DNA from: GCA-2725625 sp964574215
GTDB lineage: Bacteria > Pseudomonadota > Alphaproteobacteria > Rhodospirillales > UBA2165
Reading direction: 5' to 3'
Assembly: GCA_964574215.1 (NCBI GenBank)
Contig: CAZNLR010000018.1
Span: 19,850-83,849, forward strand
Length of the DNA: 64,000 nt
Position 1 is the first letter of the stretch, and every line of letters begins with the position of its first letter. A program made the position numbers and the translations under genes. Shown here piece after piece: positions 19,107 through 27,634 of the stretch. A model generated the notes under the pieces. That model did not search any database. It saw only the letters and a program-made list of their open reading frames with translations, and had not been told where the DNA came from.

Positions 19107-20165
19107 CTACAGCCGTCCCATGAGCCTGGGATCGTCGGGCGCATATCTGGTGGCGCGGAAGACCCAATTCATGGGGCCATGAAGGGGGTTCGGTCCGAAT
19201 ATGTCGTTGACGAACTCCCAAACCACGTCACCTTCCGGGGTTACCTCAAATATGCATCCCTTGCCGCCTTCACAGATTAGCGTGTTGCCGCTGGCCAACC
19301 GCTGCATGCCGCTGATGTGGGGGCTGTAGAAGCTGAGGGAGGGATCGGCCTGATATTCCCAGACCGTTTCCCTGGTTTCCGCATCGAACTCCAGGATGGT
19401 GGAGAAAAACTTGGCTCCGCCGTGCATGCCGTTACAAAAGACCAGAACATTGCCGTTGTCGAGCAGGTGGCAGTCGTGCTGGTGGCCGAGGTTGATATCG
19501 TGGTGCTCCCATTTAACCTTGCCGGTCTGGCGGTCGACGATGATCAAAAGGTTCAAAACCCGGTAGCTCACCATTATGTCGCCATTGGGGAGCACCGAAC
19601 AGGTGTTGGCATGGGCCCATTCATGCCGCCTGCAAAGGGGGCATATTTCGTACTTGTCCATATCGAGTTCTGAGGTATGCCATTCCCAGACGACGTTGCC
19701 GTCCGGGTCTACTTCCCGGAGCAAGTCTTCAAAAATAACGCCTTCCTCATACTCGTATTCGGTGCCGGGCATACCGCCTTTGACTTTTTTCGCCGTCTCG
19801 CCGTCGAGCCGGTTCCAGGCAATGTAGACCGTATTGCCGTTGGGCAGGCGCCTGGCGTCATGGTGCTGATCCTGATCGTGATGCTCCCACACCACGTTGC
19901 CGTTCCAGTCATATTCCCGCATGAGGCCGCCTTTGCCGGCTGGAATAACCGGGCCTTCCTCAGACAATTCGGTGATGAACAAATTGCCATTGTCGAGGAG
20001 ACGGCACAGATTGACACCGCCCCTTTCCAAATCCCATTGCTGGACGGTTTCGCCTTCCATATTCACGATCTTGGCGACTTCGGTGTGAATGGGCGCAAAC
20101 AGGGTGAACCCCGGCGTTGCCCGCTCTTTATCGTGATATGTAAGACCGGCTGGTTTAAACAGCAT
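19107..20165 (-). CDS. Arylsulfotransferase-like beta-propeller protein
   Basis: 352 residues without signal peptide. Repeated blades carry the pattern hydrophobic-LPNGN-hydrophobic or LLDNGN (CRLLDNGNLFI, RRLPNGNTVYI, SVLPNGDIMVS, HLLDNGNVLVF, QRLASGNTLIC) followed by D-x-x-G-x-V-V-W-E, typical of the aryl-sulfate sulfotransferase/ASST six-bladed propeller. CPLCRRHEWAHANT is an odd insertion with a CxxC pair. True ASST enzymes move sulfate between phenols and are periplasmic; this one appears cytoplasmic and could be a structural propeller only. It is a lone gene. Confidence 0.75.
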   Translation of the reverse strand: MLFKPAGLTYHDKERATPGFTLFAPIHTEVAKIVNMEGETVQQWDLERGGVNLCRLLDNGNLFITELSEEGPVIPAGKGGLMREYDWNGNVVWEHHDQDQHHDARRLPNGNTVYIAWNRLDGETAKKVKGGMPGTEYEYEEGVIFEDLLREVDPDGNVVWEWHTSELDMDKYEICPLCRRHEWAHANTCSVLPNGDIMVSYRVLNLLIIVDRQTGKVKWEHHDINLGHQHDCHLLDNGNVLVFCNGMHGGAKFFSTILEFDAETRETVWEYQADPSLSFYSPHISGMQRLASGNTLICEGGKGCIFEVTPEGDVVWEFVNDIFGPNPLHGPMNWVFRATRYAPDDPRLMGRL

Positions 20166-20334
20166 TTTGACCCCCCAATAATAGGACTGATATAAGGATT
20201 ACAATTCAGACGGAGGACAATAATCGGAAAATTATCAGGACTGTCAAAAGGATTCTGTCCAAAGTTTCATATAGAGGGATTTTGAATTAAACCGGCTGGT
20301 CGACGGCTGATATTTGGTTACCGAGGAGACACGA

Positions 20335-20760
20335 ATGAAGGCACGAATCAAATGGGTGCAGGATCGAACCTTTCTGGGAGAATCCGGCAGCGGCCATTCT
20401 CTGGTCATGGATGGCGACCCGGCTGCCGGCGGACGCAATCTCGGCATCCGTCCCATGGAGACCCTGTTGATGGGTATGGGTGGCTGTACGGCATTCGATG
20501 TGGTCGATATTCTGGTCAAGTCCAGAGAGGATATCGACGATTGCGTCATTGAAATCGAGGCCGAGCGCGCCGACGAAATTCCGAAAGTATTTACCAAAAT
20601 TACGCTCCGCTACATTGTCAGCGGTCGCAACCTCAATCCTAAGAAAGTCGAGCGGGCGGTTAACCTGTCGGCCGAGAAATATTGTTCGGCGTCAATCATG
20701 CTGGGAAAAACCGCCGAGATCATTCACGAAATTGAAATCGTGGAATTGCCTGATAAATGA
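20335..20760 (+). CDS. OsmC family protein (YhfA-like)
   Basis: 141 residues from the ATG at 20335, which has GAGGAG six bases upstream (a TTG at 20314 would add seven residues). The fold signature MGMGGCTAFDVVDIL (residues ~46-60) has the first redox Cys; the second is in SAEKYCSASIML (about residue 117). OsmC/Ohr proteins reduce organic hydroperoxides with these cysteines; the YhfA branch is poorly characterised. A strong stem-loop at 20779-20812 follows and probably ends transcription. Confidence 0.9.
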   Translation: MKARIKWVQDRTFLGESGSGHSLVMDGDPAAGGRNLGIRPMETLLMGMGGCTAFDVVDILVKSREDIDDCVIEIEAERADEIPKVFTKITLRYIVSGRNLNPKKVERAVNLSAEKYCSASIMLGKTAEIIHEIEIVELPDK

Positions 20761-20778
20761 ATGAAATGCTGACTAAAT

Positions 20779-20812
20779 GAAACGGGGACAGAAATTAATC
20801 TGTCCCCGTTTC
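20779..20812. terminator. 13-bp perfect stem-loop, terminator or REP-like palindrome
   Basis: Arms 20779-20791 (GAAACGGGGACAG) and 20800-20812 are exact reverse complements around an 8-base loop AAATTAAT. The right arm ends in CGTTTC, not in a long T-run, so it is only a fair intrinsic terminator for the OsmC gene. GGGGACAG-type palindromes are also spread as REP elements in many proteobacteria, so a mobile origin is possible. Confidence 0.75.
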
Positions 20813-20862
20813 AAATCTGTTGCCCGTAATCTCTCAATGCAAATTGAGAGCAGGGCTAAATA

Positions 20863-21033
20863 TCAAATAGCAATACCGGTCTGACGCCAGGTTGACGTGC
20901 CTTTGCAATCCGGGCAGACGCGTTCACCGATATGGTTGGACTGAAAATCATCCAGACACATCAGGCATTTCCGCCGCTTCGGTACAAGTTTATCCGACAC
21001 CGGTTTTTTATTCATTTCTGAGCGAGAGGCCAT
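20863..21033 (-). CDS. Small zinc-ribbon protein
   Basis: 56 residues from the ATG at 21033, which has a very strong site (GGAGGTGG) five bases upstream; an upstream in-frame start at 21117 is therefore less likely. Two CxxC pairs, KCLMC (about residue 31) and VCPDC (about residue 48), form a probable single zinc ribbon, with basic residues KRRK in front. Such proteins occur widely in alphaproteobacteria without known function; nucleic-acid binding is a guess. Lone gene between the palindrome and a gene-free stretch. Confidence 0.7.
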   Translation of the reverse strand: MASRSEMNKKPVSDKLVPKRRKCLMCLDDFQSNHIGERVCPDCKGTSTWRQTGIAI

Positions 21034-21117
21034 AGAACCACCTCCAATAAACAGTTCAAATTTAAAAACGGAAAATCCGTTCCTCCCCGGCTTACGGCGA
21101 AAGACAAAAAAGGCCAC

Positions 21118-21547
21118 GGGAGCGCTAATTTCCGCTCCTCGATATCTGCCCCAAATTAACGGGCGTCTGCCTTGAATTGGCCGTATCCGGAAATACTGAT
21201 GAATGTTATATGCGATAACCGATTCAAATTACCTCTGCAAATTTTGCATAGCTCCCATGAAAAATCGGTAACCCTTAGCCGATTTGTAGTTAACTCATTG
21301 TTAATAAACAATAAAACCAGAAGAGTATTATGATATGCGACTTACTGGATAGTAACAAATTATGCACCAAAAGCCGATTTCATGATCGATTTTCGCCGAA
21401 ATTCTGAATATCCGGGCATTTTTGGGAAGCGAAGGTAAGGTCGGTTTTTTCACTCATTTGTCAAAAAAGGTGTTGGCCCTGGCGGGGGAGGTCGGCCTAT
21501 AAGGAGTAAATTTTTTTCGGGCAATTCAAATTTTAGTGGGAGGAAAA
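21118..21547. other. Gene-free, AT-rich stretch of about 430 bp
   Basis: No open frame with coding character is seen on either strand. The centre (about 21210-21400) is clearly richer in A and T than the flanks. It should hold the promoters of the divergent zinc-ribbon gene (left) and thioesterase gene (right). No convincing -35/-10 pair, RNA fold or repeat could be singled out by eye. Confidence 0.5.
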
Positions 21548-21961
21548 ATGTCAGGACTATCGACGCCAGAGGCCGAACGCATTCTCAAGGAAAACTTCGC
21601 GCCGTGGGTCCAGGATCTGAATATATCGTTCGACAAGGTGGAAGAGGGGTTCGCCGTTCTCCGGGTGCCGCCGTCGGATCATCTTCACCGGGTGGGGGGA
21701 ACGGTATGCGGCCAGGCCATCATGGCCCTTGCCGACACGTCCATGGTGTTTGCCATTGCGGCCTATTCCGGTGAACTCGTTCCCATGACGACGGTCAACC
21801 AGACGTCCTCTTTCCTGCGGCCGGCGGCGGACGCCGATCTGGTCGCCGAAGCTCGGATCATCAAGCGGGGCAAGGCCATACTGTACGGAGAGGTCAATCT
21901 CCATACGGGCGTGCCCGAAAAACCCATCGCCCATGCCACCAGCACCTATATGCTTTTGTAG
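21548..21961 (+). CDS. PaaI-type hotdog thioesterase
   Basis: 137 residues from the ATG at 21548 with GGGAGG just upstream; the GTG at 21536 lies inside that site and is unlikely. The hotdog helix motif is HLHRVGGTVCGQAIMALADT (residues ~48-67), where the Asp of ALADT is the usual catalytic residue of the PaaI group, and the C-terminal strand ends GRAILY/HATSTYMLL-like. These enzymes hydrolyse acyl- or aryl-CoA thioesters in the cytoplasm. It is convergent with the IclR gene and precedes the catabolic region; a role in CoA-ester turnover there is possible. Confidence 0.85.
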   Translation: MSGLSTPEAERILKENFAPWVQDLNISFDKVEEGFAVLRVPPSDHLHRVGGTVCGQAIMALADTSMVFAIAAYSGELVPMTTVNQTSSFLRPAADADLVAEARIIKRGKAILYGEVNLHTGVPEKPIAHATSTYMLL

Positions 21962-21989
21962 GTGAATTTCCGCCTATAGGCGATCCCGG

Positions 21990-22793
21990 CTAGCCCTCCA
22001 ATTTCGAGGCGATCTCCAAGGCGGCAGATTTTAAATCGAACAGGTGCTTCTCGACCATATGTTTGACCGACGACACCGATTTTGGCCATAGAATAACAAG
22101 CGCCCCATAGGTCGACTTACTCCCGACAATGGCGACGGCAAAAGAAGCCAAATTGTCCTGGTAATTCATTCCTGTATGGTCGGTTTGTCCCAGGTAGTAT
22201 GGCGCCCGAACGGCGTATCCCTGCTTGCGGATTTCACTCAGTTCAGAGTTAAAATTTCTTGCGTCATTGACATCACGGCACAGCGGATCGTTTGAGGCCA
22301 TAGCCGCTTCTATGATTCGCTGTAACTCCGCTCTTGAGCAGTATGCCAAATATGCGCGGCCAACTGCACTGGCAATAACATTTATACGTTCTCCTAATCT
22401 CGTAACGTCCATACTTGGCGCGAATGGACTTTGACGCCGACTCGTTTCAATTGACTCCATAAAAAGGCCTTGCCGAGTGGTCAAGTCTATGGGCCACTCA
22501 ATGTTTTGACTCAATTTCGCGAGCACGGGTGCGCCGATTTCCGCCAGTCGCTCATTGGCAGCGTTAAATCCTGCCGAGAATCCCATGCGGGGCGATAGCC
22601 GATATAGCTTGTCGGACAAACCGCATCGGACAAATCCGCCGTTTTGCAAGGTTATGAGAATCCTGAGAGCCGATGATTTGGGGATAGACGTCATTCTGGA
22701 CAGTTGACTCAAGGATAAGGGCGATCGCCGGTGAAGTACCCGCAATATGTCAATCGTTCTCTCAACGGATCGTATGGTTTTGGTTCTACCCAT
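21990..22793 (-). CDS. IclR family transcriptional regulator
   Basis: 267 residues. The winged helix-turn-helix lies at residues ~10-70 (RSVERTIDILRVLHRRSPLSLSQLSRMTSIPKSSALRIL), followed by the effector-binding IclR domain (VLAKLSQNIEWPIDL, VIASAVGRAYLAYC, IRKQGYAVRAP). It is divergent from the URO-D/ABC importer genes across a 241-bp gap that holds a perfect dyad at 22825-22839, so it probably controls them and itself. The effector is unknown; IclR proteins often bind small acids from catabolic routes. Confidence 0.92.
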   Translation of the reverse strand: MGRTKTIRSVERTIDILRVLHRRSPLSLSQLSRMTSIPKSSALRILITLQNGGFVRCGLSDKLYRLSPRMGFSAGFNAANERLAEIGAPVLAKLSQNIEWPIDLTTRQGLFMESIETSRRQSPFAPSMDVTRLGERINVIASAVGRAYLAYCSRAELQRIIEAAMASNDPLCRDVNDARNFNSELSEIRKQGYAVRAPYYLGQTDHTGMNYQDNLASFAVAIVGSKSTYGALVILWPKSVSSVKHMVEKHLFDLKSAALEIASKLEG

Positions 22794-22824
22794 TTATCAT
22801 TACGAATGATTCTAAAACATAGTT

Positions 22825-22839
22825 TGTCACGTAGTGACA
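22825..22839. promoter_or_regulatory. Candidate IclR operator dyad
   Basis: TGTCAC-GTA-GTGACA: a perfect 6-bp inverted repeat with a 3-base spacer, 32 bases upstream of the iclR-type start codon and about 196 bases before the URO-D gene. IclR-family operators are commonly short palindromes of this size in divergent gaps. The link to this regulator is inference. Confidence 0.5.
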
Positions 22840-23034
22840 CATTCATCATTATTCATTGAGCCGTCAGTTTCAACCTCCGTATAAATTAAGGTCTACAATT
22901 TGGTGTAATAACTTATCCGGAGTGGAATTGATCGGCGCCCCAAATCAAATGGCCGGCCACGCCACGGATGGAGCAGGTTTCTGTCGATTGGGATAAATTT
23001 GAACCCTTATTTGTAGGATCTTTTGGAGGGGGAT

Positions 23035-24276
23035 ATGGATAGTGCAACGGGGACAACCCTTTATGCGGAGCGCCAAAAGCGCATAGCCGATAACATTGCG
23101 CTCCAAGAGACCGACCGCGTTCCTTATACTTTCTGGCCCACCTTCTGGCCCGCCAAGCTGGCCGGCCTGTCCTATAAAGACGTCTGGTACGATGTCGATA
23201 AAATGGTCGACGCCACCCGCCAGGCCATGCATCTCTTGGATCCAGACAGCTACTCACCTCTTTTGTTTTCTTTCGGTCCCGTGATGGAGGAAATGGGATA
23301 CAAAGCCATGTACTGGCCCGGTAAAGGCGTGGGCGACAACGTCACCTTTCAGTATCTGGATGAGGAATATGTCAGCGCGGAGGAACTTGACGATTACCTG
23401 TTCGATCCCACTGGGTTTTATCTGAAAACCTATCTGCCCCGGATAGCTACGACCTTTGAGGGCTTCTCCGCCATGCCGGTATTGCCGTCCCTGTCCGAAT
23501 GGCGGTTTTTCGCCAGCCTGAGCGCCTTCGCCGATCCGAAAATTCAGCAAAGCATGAACCAGCTGATGGCGACCGGCGAGAAAATGGCCGAGATTCTGGG
23601 GGCCGGCGGCAAATTCATCGGCGAGATGGCGGCCGAAGGCTATCCGGTGTCGGTCGGCGGTTTTTGTAAAGCGCCCTTCGATCACGTGTTGGACTTTTTG
23701 CGGGGCTCCAAGGGCGGCATGCTGGATATGTTCCGGCGCAAGGATAAGCTACTGGAAACCCTGGCCAAGGCGCGGCAGTTGTTGATCACCAATGTGGTCG
23801 CCGAGGCCAAGTCCGGCGACTGCAACATTGTCTTTATGCCCCTCCACTGGGGGCTGGACGGCTTTATGTCCCACGATCAGTTTATGACCTTCTATTGGCC
23901 GGAGCTGCGGACCACGGTCATTGAACTGATCGAAAACGACTGTGTGCCCTGTTTGCTGTGGGAAGGCGACTGCACGTCGCGCATGGAATTCATCGGCGAT
24001 ATTCCGCCCGGTAAGGCCATCTACTGGTTCGAACAGGGCGACCTTTTCAAGGCCAAAGAGGTACTGGGGGATGTGGTTTGCCTGCGCGGCAACGTACCGC
24101 CGTCGCTGCTCAATACCGGCACACCGGACGATGTGGACGGCTATTGCAAAAAACTGATCCAGACCGTCGGTAAAGGCGGCGGCTTCATTCTCGACGGCGC
24201 CATTGGCATTCCCGACGAAGCCCGTGTGGAAAATGTGATGGCTATGGCGGAGTCGGTGAAGAAATATGGGGATTGA
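23035..24276 (+). CDS. URO-D superfamily protein, methyltransferase-like
   Basis: 413 residues from the ATG at 23035 preceded by GGAGGGGG. The fold is that of uroporphyrinogen decarboxylase and of corrinoid/CoM methyltransferases (MtaA type): NIALQETDRVPYTFWPTFWP at the start and VCLRGNVPPSLLNTGTPDDV near residue 345. The zinc motif of the methyltransferases (HxC plus a later Cys) is not seen: the matching place reads LWEGDCTSRMEF and the late site ILDGAIGIP, without Cys. Arg residues of true heme-pathway URO-D are also not evident. It begins the catabolic block, directly before an ABC-importer binding protein. Substrate unknown. Confidence 0.75.
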   Translation: MDSATGTTLYAERQKRIADNIALQETDRVPYTFWPTFWPAKLAGLSYKDVWYDVDKMVDATRQAMHLLDPDSYSPLLFSFGPVMEEMGYKAMYWPGKGVGDNVTFQYLDEEYVSAEELDDYLFDPTGFYLKTYLPRIATTFEGFSAMPVLPSLSEWRFFASLSAFADPKIQQSMNQLMATGEKMAEILGAGGKFIGEMAAEGYPVSVGGFCKAPFDHVLDFLRGSKGGMLDMFRRKDKLLETLAKARQLLITNVVAEAKSGDCNIVFMPLHWGLDGFMSHDQFMTFYWPELRTTVIELIENDCVPCLLWEGDCTSRMEFIGDIPPGKAIYWFEQGDLFKAKEVLGDVVCLRGNVPPSLLNTGTPDDVDGYCKKLIQTVGKGGGFILDGAIGIPDEARVENVMAMAESVKKYGD

Positions 24277-24421
24277 ATTATCGCTGTACCGTAGAATGAT
24301 ACGCATGTTCCACATAACAAGTTGATATTTTTTTTAAAATTTGAAATGATGAAATCATGAGCCGGACCAACCGGCCGACAATATTAAAAACCGACAGAGA
24401 GTCTACATGAAGGGGAGTCTT

Positions 24422-25624
24422 ATGAGACGTTTACTGACATTTTTTTCGTATTTTGTTATCGCCTTATCCTTCGCCACCATGGTGCAGGCGCAAAGCGCGC
24501 CCAAGCAAGTCATCATCGGTGCCTCCGTTCCCAAGAACGGCGTATTGGCCGCTTTCGGATCCTATGCCGGCTGGGGATATAAAACCGCCGTCGCCGAGGC
24601 CAACGCAAAAGGCGGCGTGATGCTGAAAAAATACGGCAAGCGGGTGCCCATCAAGCTGGTTGTCTATGACGACGAAAGCCGGCCCGAACTGGCCACCAAG
24701 AACATCGAACGTTTGATCATCAAGGACGGCGCCCACGCGCTTTTGGGGTCGGCGACGCCGCCCCTGGTCATCAGCGGTGCCGTGGTGGCCGAACGGGAAA
24801 GGGTTCCCATGGTGGCGGCTCTGTCGCCCATCCGGGCCTTCCTCGGCGCCAACAAGGCGGGCTGGAAATGGACCTGGAACATGTTCTTCGACGAGTTGGA
24901 AATGACCCAGCAGCAGTTCCTCACCATGAACCAGGTGAAGACCAATAAAAAAGTAGCGCTCTTTACCGATAATGGTCCCGACGGCGTCGTCATGGGCATG
25001 CTGTGGAACAAGAACGCGCCCAAGCACGGCTATGAAGTGGTTTACCACGCCAAGTTCCCGGTAGGCACGTCCGAGTACGGCGACCTGATCCGCCGCGCCA
25101 AAGAGGCCAAAGCGGAAATCATTATCGCCCAGATGATCACCCCCGATGCCATCGCTTTGTGGAAACAGATGGGGGCGCTTAACTACAAGCCCAAAGCGGC
25201 TTTCTTCGAAAAAGGCGGTGAGCCTGTGGTGTGGTGGAAAATCCTCGGCAAGTCGGCCCAGGGCACCATGGTGGCCGGTTACTGGCACCCCGATCTGGGC
25301 TATCCCGGCGCCAAGGATCTCCGCGCCCGCTTTGAAAAAGACACCGGCGAGCTCTACAGCCAGCATATTGCCGATGCTTATGCGGCGGCCCAGGTGCTGA
25401 TCGACGGTATGGAAAGCGCCGGATCCGTCGACGCGGCGGCGGTCAATACGGCCATCGGCAAGACCGACAAAACCTATGTGGTTGGTCCGGTGAAATTCAC
25501 CGAAGGCAAGGGTAAGCGCTCCGCCGCTCTGCCCACCTTTATGCTGCAATGGCAAAACGGCGATCTGGAAGTCGTCCATCCCAAAAAATGGGCGACCAAA
25601 AAGCTGATCCATCCGATTCCTTGA
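24422..25624 (+). CDS. Branched-chain-amino-acid-type ABC transporter substrate-binding protein
   Basis: 400 residues from the ATG at 24422 (GGGGAG five bases upstream); an ATG at 24407 is the alternative. A clear signal peptide (MRRLLTFFSYFVIALSFATMVQA) precedes a type I periplasmic-binding fold of the Leu/Ile/Val class: VIIGASVPKNGVLAAFGSYAGWGYKTAV, then ALLGSATPPLVISGAVVAER in the ligand hinge and KKVALFTDNGPDGVVMG. In this class the ligand is often not an amino acid but an aromatic acid, amide or other small acid. It is separated from the permease genes by a GC-rich palindromic element at 25675-25774. Confidence 0.9.
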   Translation: MRRLLTFFSYFVIALSFATMVQAQSAPKQVIIGASVPKNGVLAAFGSYAGWGYKTAVAEANAKGGVMLKKYGKRVPIKLVVYDDESRPELATKNIERLIIKDGAHALLGSATPPLVISGAVVAERERVPMVAALSPIRAFLGANKAGWKWTWNMFFDELEMTQQQFLTMNQVKTNKKVALFTDNGPDGVVMGMLWNKNAPKHGYEVVYHAKFPVGTSEYGDLIRRAKEAKAEIIIAQMITPDAIALWKQMGALNYKPKAAFFEKGGEPVVWWKILGKSAQGTMVAGYWHPDLGYPGAKDLRARFEKDTGELYSQHIADAYAAAQVLIDGMESAGSVDAAAVNTAIGKTDKTYVVGPVKFTEGKGKRSAALPTFMLQWQNGDLEVVHPKKWATKKLIHPIP

Positions 25625-25674
25625 TCGCTAGGAAATTGACAAATCAACATGAACCGTAATTTTTGTTGCAAACT

Positions 25675-25774
25675 ACCCCCCCACCCTAACCCTCCCCCTC
25701 CAGGGGGGAGGGGATAAGCGGTGTTATTGCCATTACTTCCTCCCCCCTGGAGGGGGAGGATTGAGGTGGGGGGG
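25675..25774. repeat. GC-rich palindromic element, copy 1
   Basis: Two arms made of C-runs then G-runs: the left arm begins CCCCCCACCCTAACCCTCCC and contains CTCCAGGGGGG; the right arm is its near-complement and ends GAGGTGGGGGG, with about 25 bases between. Such CCCTCCCC/GGGGAGGG elements are dispersed non-coding repeats in many alphaproteobacterial genomes. It lies between the binding-protein gene and the permease genes and could fold in RNA, lowering read-through to the distal genes. A related copy is at 42275-42363. Confidence 0.8.
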
Positions 25775-25818
25775 AAGCTGCGCAAAGAACCGACGGTTGG
25801 CTTTGTTGGTAATTCAGC

Positions 25819-26694
25819 ATGAGTTTCTACACCATCAGCGCGGGGGCCTTGAACGGACTTTTGCTGGGCGGGCTATATGCCTGCATGGCTTTGGGCCTGT
25901 CCATGGTGTTCGGGGTGATGCGGTTCATCAATGTTGCCCATGGTGAACTGCTGGTGCTGGCTGCATTTTTGTCGTTCGTTCTTTCCACTTCTTTCGGCCT
26001 CCATCCGGTGGTCGCCATGCTGGTGCTGATTCCGATCCTGTTTGTCCTCGGCTACGTCATGCAGCGGACGCTGATTAACCCCTTGATGGGGGCCGGATTG
26101 GAGCCGTCGCTGCTGACCGCTTTTGGTCTCTCCATCATCGCCCAGAACCTGATGGTGGAAATTTGGGGCGGCAATACCAAATCACTCGGCACGGCCTACG
26201 CGGAAATGAACGCCAATATCTTTGGGATCGATGTACCGCTCCTTTATATCTTGTCGTTCTTCGCCGGGGTGATCGTCACCGTCGGCGTTCATCTTTTCAT
26301 TACCCGCACCTACACGGGCCGCGCCATCCGGGCCGCGACGCAAGACGCCGCCACCGCCATGGTCATGGGGATCAATGTCAATAATATTTACGCCATCACC
26401 GCCGCCATTGGCGCGGCGACGGCGGCCTTGGGCGGCACCCTGATCGGCATGACCTTTTCCTTCACGCCAACCACCGGCTTTCCCTGGCTGCTGAAAGGCT
26501 TCGTCGTCGTCGTGCTGGGCGGCATGGGCAACATCATCGGCACCCTGGCGGGCGGTCTGATCCTGGGCCTGTCGGAAGGCGTCGGGGCGGCCTTCGTCGG
26601 CACCGGCTACCGCGACATGATCGGGTTTATCATCTTCCTGCTGGTTCTCATGTTCCGGCCCACCGGCCTGTTCGGTCTCAAAGGATCGGAGTAG
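25819..26694 (+). CDS. livH: LivH-type ABC permease
   Basis: 291 residues, about eight membrane helices, the size of LivH inner-membrane permeases of branched-chain-amino-acid-type importers. Typical pieces are GGLYACMALGLSMVFGVMRFINVAHGEL (split here: GLYACMALGLSMVFGVM) in the first helices, RAIRAATQDAATAMVMGIN, the loop that meets the ATPase, and VVLGGMGNIIGTLAGG. It starts the permease/ATPase part of the operon, 8 bp before livM. Confidence 0.93.
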   Translation: MSFYTISAGALNGLLLGGLYACMALGLSMVFGVMRFINVAHGELLVLAAFLSFVLSTSFGLHPVVAMLVLIPILFVLGYVMQRTLINPLMGAGLEPSLLTAFGLSIIAQNLMVEIWGGNTKSLGTAYAEMNANIFGIDVPLLYILSFFAGVIVTVGVHLFITRTYTGRAIRAATQDAATAMVMGINVNNIYAITAAIGAATAALGGTLIGMTFSFTPTTGFPWLLKGFVVVVLGGMGNIIGTLAGGLILGLSEGVGAAFVGTGYRDMIGFIIFLLVLMFRPTGLFGLKGSE

Positions 26695-26701
26695 CGGAGT
26701 G

Positions 26702-27634
26702 ATGATGGATTTCCGGCAACGCTACGGGCCCTGGGTTTTGTTGGCCGCAGCGACAGCCCTGTTGGCTACTATTCCCTCGCTCGGTGACCGCTACGCGCTT
26801 TTTATCGCCTATTTTCTGGTGCTCAACGTGGCTTTTGCCCAAAGCTGGAATCTGGTGGGGGGCTATACCGGGCTCATTTCCCTGGGCCATGCCGCATTTT
26901 TCGGCATCGGCGCCTATGCGGCGGCCATCTGCGTCATTACCTTCGAACTGCCCTTGTGGGTCGGGTTTATTGTCGGTGGGGTGTCGTCAACGTCTTTTGC
27001 CTTTTTGATTTCCTTTCCCACCTTCCGCTTCAGGGGCATTTACTTCGCCATCGGTACTTTGGTGCTGGCGGAAGCTTTGCGCATCTGGATGATCAATTGG
27101 GAATATATCGGCGGCGCCCAGGGGATGCAGTTTCCCATCGGCATCGGCCCACGGATGTCGGGATATTTTTACATCATGCTCGGGCTCGCCGCTATCTCGA
27201 CGGGACTGTTGATGTACATCATGCGCAGCAAGTTGGGCATCGGTTTGAGGGCCATCCGGGATAATGAAGACGGGGCGCAGAATCTGGGCGTGGATATTTT
27301 CCGCACCAAACTGACCGCCTTTATGATCAGCGCCTTTATCGCCGGGCTGGTGGGCGCCGTCCACGCCGGGCGGCTGGGAGCCATCGAGCCTTACTCAATA
27401 TTTGGGGCGGCCTGGACAATCGGCGTGGTCAATATCGTTATCATCGGCGGCATGGGCACCATTTTCGGCCCCGTCGTCGGGGCCATCTTCGTCACCATCC
27501 TTGCCGAATCCCTGGCCGACTTTTCCGGCATTCACCTGATTATCGAAGGCGTGATTCTCATCCTGGTGATCCGCTATATGCCCTATGGGCTCTGGGGCTA
27601 TGCGTTGAGAATGCTGAAAGCGGGACGGGCATGA
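26702..27634 (+). CDS. livM: LivM-type ABC permease
   Basis: About 310 residues. ATG codons at 26702 and 26705 both follow AGCGGAG; a GTG at 26699 is also open. About nine membrane helices with the LivM signatures NLVGGYTGLISLGHAAFFGIG, LGIGLRAIRDNEDGAQNLGV (ATPase-contact loop) and VIIGGMGTIFGPVVGA. It pairs with LivH to form the pore of the importer. Its stop overlaps the ATG of the fused ATPase gene by four bases (ATGA), so the two are translationally coupled. Confidence 0.93.
   Translation: MMDFRQRYGPWVLLAAATALLATIPSLGDRYALFIAYFLVLNVAFAQSWNLVGGYTGLISLGHAAFFGIGAYAAAICVITFELPLWVGFIVGGVSSTSFAFLISFPTFRFRGIYFAIGTLVLAEALRIWMINWEYIGGAQGMQFPIGIGPRMSGYFYIMLGLAAISTGLLMYIMRSKLGIGLRAIRDNEDGAQNLGVDIFRTKLTAFMISAFIAGLVGAVHAGRLGAIEPYSIFGAAWTIGVVNIVIIGGMGTIFGPVVGAIFVTILAESLADFSGIHLIIEGVILILVIRYMPYGLWGYALRMLKAGRA

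Noticed and set aside
23035..24276. HemE (heme-pathway uroporphyrinogen decarboxylase)
   Set aside because: The N-terminal substrate motifs of HemE are missing, the neighbourhood is catabolic and the length (413) is greater than the ~350 of HemE.
24464..25612. 382-residue minus-strand open frame covering the binding-protein gene
   Set aside because: The plus strand encodes a clear periplasmic binding protein with signal peptide; the antisense frame has no domain and comes from codon bias.
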